From the NCBI GenBank assembly GCA_000436535.1, contig FR886264.1, positions 1-10,668 of the forward strand: 10,668 nucleotides of DNA, read 5' to 3'. Each line of letters starts with the position of its first letter. Position 1 is the stretch's first letter. The notes under the pieces were generated by a model. That model ran no database searches, was not told where the DNA came from, and saw only the letters and a list, made by a program, of their open reading frames with translations. Below, piece after piece: positions 5,712 to 10,668 of the stretch. The position numbers were made by a program, and so were the translations under genes. The DNA comes from Eubacterium sp. CAG:252 (GTDB taxonomy: Bacteria; Bacillota; Clostridia; Lachnospirales; Lachnospiraceae).

Positions 5712-8700
5712 ATGCCACAGATTAACAGAGTAAGGGTGAACAACGTAAAATATAACTTTGGTACACAGTTTTACGATGATTTTATAATGCGTTTTAACTG
5801 TAGAAATACGATATATGACCTTGCCAATGGTGGTGGCAAGAGTCTTCTTATGCTGCTTCTTATGCAGAATATGATACCTAACTGTACGTTAGATGATAAG
5901 CAGCCGATAGAGAAGCTTTTCAGAAAAGGCAGCGACAATACGTGTATACATTCGCTGGTGGAGTGGAAGCTTGATTCTCATTGTATTAAAGATGGCTACA
6001 GATATATGACAACAGGCTTCTGTGCAAGAAAAGCAAGAAGTGCTGAGGAAAGAGAGATCACAGAGGAGAGGGAGGCATTAGATACCTCAGGTACAGGTGA
6101 GGTTTCAGGTGCAAATGTGTCTTCATCCGATAATACAAGCATAGAATACTTTAATTACTGCATATTTTACAGGCAGACAGGTCCTAATGACATAAAAAAT
6201 CTTCCACTTGTGCATAATGGTGAGAGAGTTACATTTAACGGACTTAAGGCATATCTTCGTGATGTAACAAAGGAAGATAAGGGGATAGAAGTCCATATAT
6301 TTGACAGAAAAGGCGATTACCAGAGCTTTATATCCAGATATGGCATATATGAGAGTGCGTGGGAAATAGTAAGGGGTATCAATAAGACTGAGGGACACGT
6401 CAGGACTTACTTTGAAACGAACTACAGGACAAGCCGTAAGGTTGTTGAAGACCTGCTTATAGAGGAGATTATCCAGAAGTCTTACAACAACAGATTATCC
6501 GTTGATAATGACGATGTTATGATGGCACAGACACTCCTTGATATAAAAGATAAGCTTATTGAGCTGTCAAGAAAAAACAGCCAGATAAGTGATTACGACA
6601 GCCAGACAGAGGTGCTGGCACATTTTAAGGAATATATTGATACATATACAGCATTTTATAATAACAAGAAGGAAAAGGAAGAAAAGCTGTATACAATGCT
6701 TGCATCAGCAGTGCATATGACAGAGGATAAGCAGCTTGAGCTGGATGAGCATAACAGGAAAAATGAAGCACATATAAATGAACTTGAGGATAAGAAGTAC
6801 AGAATAGCAGTTGCAAAGGTACTTTCTGAGAAGAAGTCGTTAAGGGAGGTTGAAGCGCTTGTAAAGAATTCAACAGAGGTGCTTTCACAGAAGGAAAAAA
6901 AGATTAATGATGTTAAGAAACGTCTTATGCTTATGGAGTCAGCCAATGATTACTGCGATTATGTGGAGTATGAGAAGGAATTATTAAAGGTTGATACTGC
7001 ACTTGATAACAGGCTGCGTGAGGATGAGGACATAACAAATGAGCTTGAAAAGCTTGCTTATGAATATAAGGTGTACTATGAAGGGCATATCAAGGATTAT
7101 AAAGATATGGCAGATGAGGCGGCACTCAGTGAAAAGCAGGCACATGATATGCTTGAGGAGGCAGAGAATAACCATAAAAATGCAGAGAAGGACTGCGCTG
7201 TCATATTAGGCCTGAGAGATAATATGCAGGAAAAGATAAGGGACAGTGAGCTTAAACAGAAGGAACTCTGTAACGAGTATGGCGTACTTGTTGCTGACAC
7301 AGCACAGGACGAACTTGCACGCTGTAATGATAATATATCAGCTATAAGTAATGATATAGAAGATATTAAAAATGAGCTGGAAGAGGATACAGCCAGGCTT
7401 TATAAGGCACAGGAAAACGACAGCATTTTAAAAGCCAGAAAGAGTATGCTTGAAGAGCGTATAAGCAGGATGAAGGAGCAGCAGCTTAAGATAAATGCAG
7501 GGCATGATAAGCTTAATGACATAGAGAAAATATATGGTGTTAAGCTTGTAGATGGGCTTGGTGAAGCTGTTCTTTCGACTTATACACAGATAAATACAGA
7601 GTATAACGAAAAGTTAAAGGAACACGATAAGCTTAAGAAATACATCGAAGCAATAAAAGAGGGCACATATTATATAGACAGTCCTGAAAGAGATATATTT
7701 AAAGATTATCTTTACAATATGTATGGCGATGATGCTGTTGAGGGCTATAAGTGGTTATCGCAGCTTGAGGATGACACAAGAAAAGATGTATTAAAGCGTA
7801 TTCCTTTCGTGGAGTATGGCTTTGTTATTAAAAATGATTTTGCCAGAGTTAAGAATAATGATGCGCTGAAAGCATTTGGAAAAGGAACACAGATATATCC
7901 TGTCATAAGTGAAAATGTTGCAAAAAATACAGACTATGCTATCGATAAGGATATGGTTGTATTTGCACTTAAAAATATGAATTTTCTGACAGATGCAGCG
8001 AAGAAAGAAGCAGAGCTTAAAAGGGCGGAGGATGAGCTTGATAATATAAGTGCAGATATGCATAAGCTTGACGGCAGAAAGCAGATGATATGGGAAGATT
8101 ATACATTTGCAGTAAAGTACGAGTCTGCACTTGAAAGCGTACCTGAGGCTGATATAAAAGAGGCAGAGCAAGAGCTTTCTGACATTACAGAAAAGCTTAA
8201 TAAGTGCCATTCAGAGCATGAAGAATATAAAAATAAAAAAGCTGCTGATACAGAAAAAATTGAAAAATTCGGACATGAACTTGAAGAATTAAAAAAGCAG
8301 GCTGACGGACTTAAGAAGATAGCAGATGTATATGCAGACATATCTTGTGATTATGATAAGCTGACGTCATATAATGACAGACTTGCAAAGGCTGAACGTG
8401 CCATAATTGAGTATGCAGCATATCTTGATAAGGCAAGAGAGGAATATATTAAGGCTGGCGGCTATAAGGACAGTGCAGACAGCAGATACACAGAGCTTGT
8501 ATACAACTGGGAGAATAATTTCTCTAAGTTCTGTAAGAATAATTCTGATATTTCTGACACTGATATAAGTGATAAGGAATACAGCGAAGAGGATATAAGG
8601 GAACTTATCGGACGTTTTACGGGACTTAAGGATATTCTTAATAATAAAAATGCTGACTTAACCGATAAGGAGGCTTTAAGAAGCCATCTTGAGGCAGCTA

Positions 8701-10229
8701 TGAAAAAATGTATTGAGTCAATAGAATATCGTGGTGAAGATGTAGAAAATCTTAAGGAGCTTTATATGCAGGGAAAGCTGTCTGTGAGCAGTCAGGAAAA
8801 GCTTCGTGAGCTTTCAGATGAACTTGCAGGGCTGCAGAAGCAGTATAGCGAGGCTGACAGAGAACTTGGCATGCAGGAGGCAATGTTTAACAGACTTGAG
8901 GGAAGTGTGACATATGCAGTTTCACAGATAGAGGAGCGTTACAGCACTTATGAGGAATTCGACTGTGATAATCCGGATGAATTCGTAAAAAACAATACAC
9001 TCATAGTACAGCAGCTTGAGAAAGACCTGAAGAAAGAAACGGCGGCGGGAAAGCAGCTTGAAAACGAACTTAAGAATATTGAAATATGCAGAATGGATAT
9101 TGAGAGGATAATGTCGGATGCTGGAATAGATATTCCAGAAGAAGAAATATTAAAAAAATCAGACATAAAACCACTTGATTATAATACCTTGAGTAAAGAC
9201 TATAATAAGACTGCAAAGGAATATTCTACTATTCTTAAGCTTGAATATAAGAAGCTCGATGAGTTCGCAAAACATAAGAGTAAGCTTATAGATAATCTTA
9301 AGCAGCATAATGGTGATGACCTTGCAACACAGATAAGCCTGTCTGTTAATATGCCTAAGGATGGACAGCAGACGGCGCTTCTTATAGAGTCACTTGATGA
9401 AACCAGCGGATATATTGAGCTTGAAAAGACAAGAGTACACAAGGGTATCGAAGATATGGAAAGAATAAAAGATAACTTTGAAAACCGTTGTATACAGACC
9501 TGCAGCAACATCCGCACAGAGCTTGAAAGACTTCCTAAGCTTTCACATATAAAGATGGATAATGAGGATATATCAATAATCAGCCTTTCAATACCTTATG
9601 TTAAAGAAAGTGCATATAAGGAGAGAATGTCTAAGTATATAGATGAAACTATAGAGGCAGCAGAAGGCTTTAATGAGCAGGATGATAAGTTCAGGTACAT
9701 AAGAAACAGACTTACGTGGAAAAGACTGTTCTCTGTTATAGTTACGGATATGAATTCGATAAGAATTAATCTTTATAAGAGAGAGCGTATCAAGGACCAG
9801 AGCAGATACTTAAGATATGAGGAGGCAGTCGGCTCAACAGGACAGTCACAGGGTATATATATACAGTTCCTTATAGCGATTATTAATTATATATCTAATA
9901 TAAATGCAGTATCAGATGGAAGTATCACGGGTAATACTATATTTATAGATAATCCGTTTGGCGCAGCAAAAGACATATATATATGGGAGCCTATATTCAA
10001 GCTTCTGTCAGTAAACCATATACAGCTTATTGTGCCTGCAAGAGGCGCAACTCCTGCTATAACAGCAAGATTTGATGTTAATTATATATTAGGACAGAAG
10101 TTGTCTGATAATAGACAGCAGACAGTCGTTGTCGACTATTACAGCAGTGTTAAGGAACAGGAGTTAGAGTATACGCGTATGGATTATGAACAGGCAAGCT
10201 TTGACTTTATCAGTCCGAAACAACAGTAA
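5712..10229 (+). CDS. jetC: JetC/MksB-like SMC-family coiled-coil ATPase of a Wadjet/MukBEF-like complex
   Basis: This 1505-aa protein has the SMC/MukB plan: ATPase half at each end, two long coiled coils, and a small hinge. N-terminal head, about 1-290, with P-loop LANGGGKS (37-44, Lys43). First coiled coil about 290-645, rich in Glu/Lys heptads. A small globular hinge about 650-765 (TYYIDSPERDIFKDYLY, KRIPFVEYGFVIKNDF), similar in size to MukB-type hinges. Return coiled coil from about 765 to roughly 1330. C-terminal head with signature-like STGQSQG (1375-1381) and Walker B IFIDNPFG (Asp1413, Asn1414). The first P-loop glycine is absent and the usual catalytic Glu after the Walker B Asp is Asn. 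A Ser/Gly-rich insertion lies at about 121-143. GGAGG at 5701-5705, 6 nt from the ATG, supports the start. In the family, ATP-driven head engagement powers DNA loop extrusion. The subtype assignment is less certain than the SMC call. Confidence 0.85.
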   Translation: MPQINRVRVNNVKYNFGTQFYDDFIMRFNCRNTIYDLANGGGKSLLMLLLMQNMIPNCTLDDKQPIEKLFRKGSDNTCIHSLVEWKLDSHCIKDGYRYMTTGFCARKARSAEEREITEEREALDTSGTGEVSGANVSSSDNTSIEYFNYCIFYRQTGPNDIKNLPLVHNGERVTFNGLKAYLRDVTKEDKGIEVHIFDRKGDYQSFISRYGIYESAWEIVRGINKTEGHVRTYFETNYRTSRKVVEDLLIEEIIQKSYNNRLSVDNDDVMMAQTLLDIKDKLIELSRKNSQISDYDSQTEVLAHFKEYIDTYTAFYNNKKEKEEKLYTMLASAVHMTEDKQLELDEHNRKNEAHINELEDKKYRIAVAKVLSEKKSLREVEALVKNSTEVLSQKEKKINDVKKRLMLMESANDYCDYVEYEKELLKVDTALDNRLREDEDITNELEKLAYEYKVYYEGHIKDYKDMADEAALSEKQAHDMLEEAENNHKNAEKDCAVILGLRDNMQEKIRDSELKQKELCNEYGVLVADTAQDELARCNDNISAISNDIEDIKNELEEDTARLYKAQENDSILKARKSMLEERISRMKEQQLKINAGHDKLNDIEKIYGVKLVDGLGEAVLSTYTQINTEYNEKLKEHDKLKKYIEAIKEGTYYIDSPERDIFKDYLYNMYGDDAVEGYKWLSQLEDDTRKDVLKRIPFVEYGFVIKNDFARVKNNDALKAFGKGTQIYPVISENVAKNTDYAIDKDMVVFALKNMNFLTDAAKKEAELKRAEDELDNISADMHKLDGRKQMIWEDYTFAVKYESALESVPEADIKEAEQELSDITEKLNKCHSEHEEYKNKKAADTEKIEKFGHELEELKKQADGLKKIADVYADISCDYDKLTSYNDRLAKAERAIIEYAAYLDKAREEYIKAGGYKDSADSRYTELVYNWENNFSKFCKNNSDISDTDISDKEYSEEDIRELIGRFTGLKDILNNKNADLTDKEALRSHLEAAMKKCIESIEYRGEDVENLKELYMQGKLSVSSQEKLRELSDELAGLQKQYSEADRELGMQEAMFNRLEGSVTYAVSQIEERYSTYEEFDCDNPDEFVKNNTLIVQQLEKDLKKETAAGKQLENELKNIEICRMDIERIMSDAGIDIPEEEILKKSDIKPLDYNTLSKDYNKTAKEYSTILKLEYKKLDEFAKHKSKLIDNLKQHNGDDLATQISLSVNMPKDGQQTALLIESLDETSGYIELEKTRVHKGIEDMERIKDNFENRCIQTCSNIRTELERLPKLSHIKMDNEDISIISLSIPYVKESAYKERMSKYIDETIEAAEGFNEQDDKFRYIRNRLTWKRLFSVIVTDMNSIRINLYKRERIKDQSRYLRYEEAVGSTGQSQGIYIQFLIAIINYISNINAVSDGSITGNTIFIDNPFGAAKDIYIWEPIFKLLSVNHIQLIVPARGATPAITARFDVNYILGQKLSDNRQQTVVVDYYSSVKEQELEYTRMDYEQASFDFISPKQQ

Positions 10230-10236
10230 ATGGCAG

Positions 10237-10265
10237 TTTACAACAATACCTCACTGTGATAAAAT
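10237..10265 (+). promoter_or_regulatory. Extended -10 promoter for the TPR gene
   Basis: TTTACA (10237-10242) and TAAAAT (10260-10265) are separated by exactly 17 nt, and TGA immediately before the -10 gives a TGn extension. It lies in the 88-bp gap after the jetC stop and would start a transcript about 45 nt before the TPR start codon. It indicates that the TPR gene is not simply the fourth gene of the jet operon. Confidence 0.6.
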
Positions 10266-10304
10266 TATACGGAGTGTTTAGAAATTTCGAGTCATTGACA
10301 CAAT

Positions 10305-10310
10305 GGAGGT
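10305..10310 (+). promoter_or_regulatory. Ribosome binding site choosing a GTG start
   Basis: GGAGGT lies 7 nt before the GTG at 10318. The in-frame ATG at 10303 overlaps it and has no Shine-Dalgarno upstream, so GTG is preferred. Confidence 0.6.
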
Positions 10311-10317
10311 CTTTAAC

Positions 10318-10668
10318 GTGGATAAATACGAGTTTAATATAAAGTTGGAACAGATTAAAAAGCTTGCTGCAAAGAAAGAATATAAGCAGGCTGCAGATAT
10401 TGCAAAAGAGATGAACTGGAACAAGATAAAGGACTGGTCAACTCTTGCAACTATAATCAATGTGCAGGAAGCTGCCGGTGATTATGAAGAGGCAAGAGAT
10501 ATGGCAATACTTGCCTATAACCGTAATCTTGGTGGAAGAAAGCTTATATATAAGCTTACAGAGTTTTTTATAAAAGTAGATGATTTTGAAAATGCAGAGG
10601 ATTTGTATAATGAGTATGCTAAGATGTCACCTCATGATGTTAACAGATTCATACTGTATTATGACTTA
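10318..10668 (+). CDS. Tetratricopeptide-repeat protein, 5' part only
   Basis: The reading frame is open to the window edge (117 codons), so the gene is truncated by the window, not broken. It begins MDKYEFNIKLEQIKKLAAKKEYKQAADIAKEMNW and contains TPR-like helical pairs of about 34 residues, including GDYEEAR (54-60) and DDFENAE (88-94). I recall proteins with nearly this start as common cytoplasmic TPR proteins in Lachnospiraceae; their partner and role are unknown to me. GTG is taken as the start because of GGAGGT 7 nt upstream. With its own promoter it is probably an unrelated neighbour of the jet genes. It does not resemble the JetD nuclease. Confidence 0.85.
   Translation, partial: MDKYEFNIKLEQIKKLAAKKEYKQAADIAKEMNWNKIKDWSTLATIINVQEAAGDYEEARDMAILAYNRNLGGRKLIYKLTEFFIKVDDFENAEDLYNEYAKMSPHDVNRFILYYDL

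Noticed and set aside
7791..8210. Minus-strand frame of 139 codons inside jetC
   Set aside because: It is fully antisense to the coiled-coil coding region, Cys/Ile-rich and implausible as a protein. The + strand frame is unambiguous.
5712..10229. SbcC/Rad50 or canonical Smc identity for the large ATPase
   Set aside because: There is no SbcD partner or Rad50 CxxC zinc hook at the coiled-coil apex. The small hinge and the kleisin/KITE neighbours fit the MukB/MksB/JetC group better.
10318..10668. The partial gene after jetC as JetD
   Set aside because: Its translation is TPR-like (GDYEEAR, DDFENAE helices) with no TOPRIM or nuclease motif in the visible 117 residues.

Overview
The window reads like a chromosomal segment of a low-GC Firmicute, most likely a Lachnospiraceae member (Eubacterium/Lachnospira/Roseburia type). 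Reasons: the dnaX - ybaB/ebfC - recR order, the A+T-rich and AGA/ATA-rich codon use, strong GGAGG-type ribosome binding sites, and a downstream tetratricopeptide protein of a type I associate with that family. The genus is an inference; no rRNA is present to fix it. All credible genes are on the + strand.

Layout. 60-2679 is a tightly packed housekeeping block: dnaX (clamp-loader gamma/tau), ybaB/ebfC (nucleoid-associated protein) and recR (recombination mediator), joined by two TAATG stop/start overlaps. 2680-2995 is non-coding and holds three degenerate tandem copies of a 68-69 bp unit, then two A+T-rich inverted repeats and a possible promoter. 2996-10229 is a three-gene unit encoding a 561-aa kleisin-like protein, a 232-aa MukE-like protein and a 1505-aa SMC-like coiled-coil ATPase. 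This matches the JetA-JetB-JetC (MksF-MksE-MksB) part of a Wadjet/MukBEF-type condensin, closest in my memory to the DUF5716/DUF6063 (Wadjet type III-like) group. 10318-10668 is the 5' part of a TPR-repeat gene with its own well-formed promoter.

How the genes work together. In Wadjet systems an SMC dimer (JetC), a kleisin (JetA) and a KITE subunit (JetB) form a DNA-loop-extruding motor, and a fourth subunit, the TOPRIM-type nuclease JetD, cuts small circular DNA. No JetD gene lies between jetC and the next, separately promoted gene. The locus therefore looks like a nuclease-less, MukBEF-like chromosome-organising complex, or a Wadjet whose nuclease is encoded elsewhere. Its position directly after replication/recombination housekeeping genes, with no transposase, integrase or tRNA in view, favours stable inheritance over a mobile defence island.

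The most unusual non-coding feature is the 265-bp gap between jetA and jetB. A G+C-rich patch there holds a 9-bp hairpin, then two interlocking 7-bp inverted repeats that can form an H-type pseudoknot, then a competing 6-bp hairpin ending just before the jetB ribosome binding site. This looks like a leader RNA or a compound operator controlling jetBC separately from jetA.
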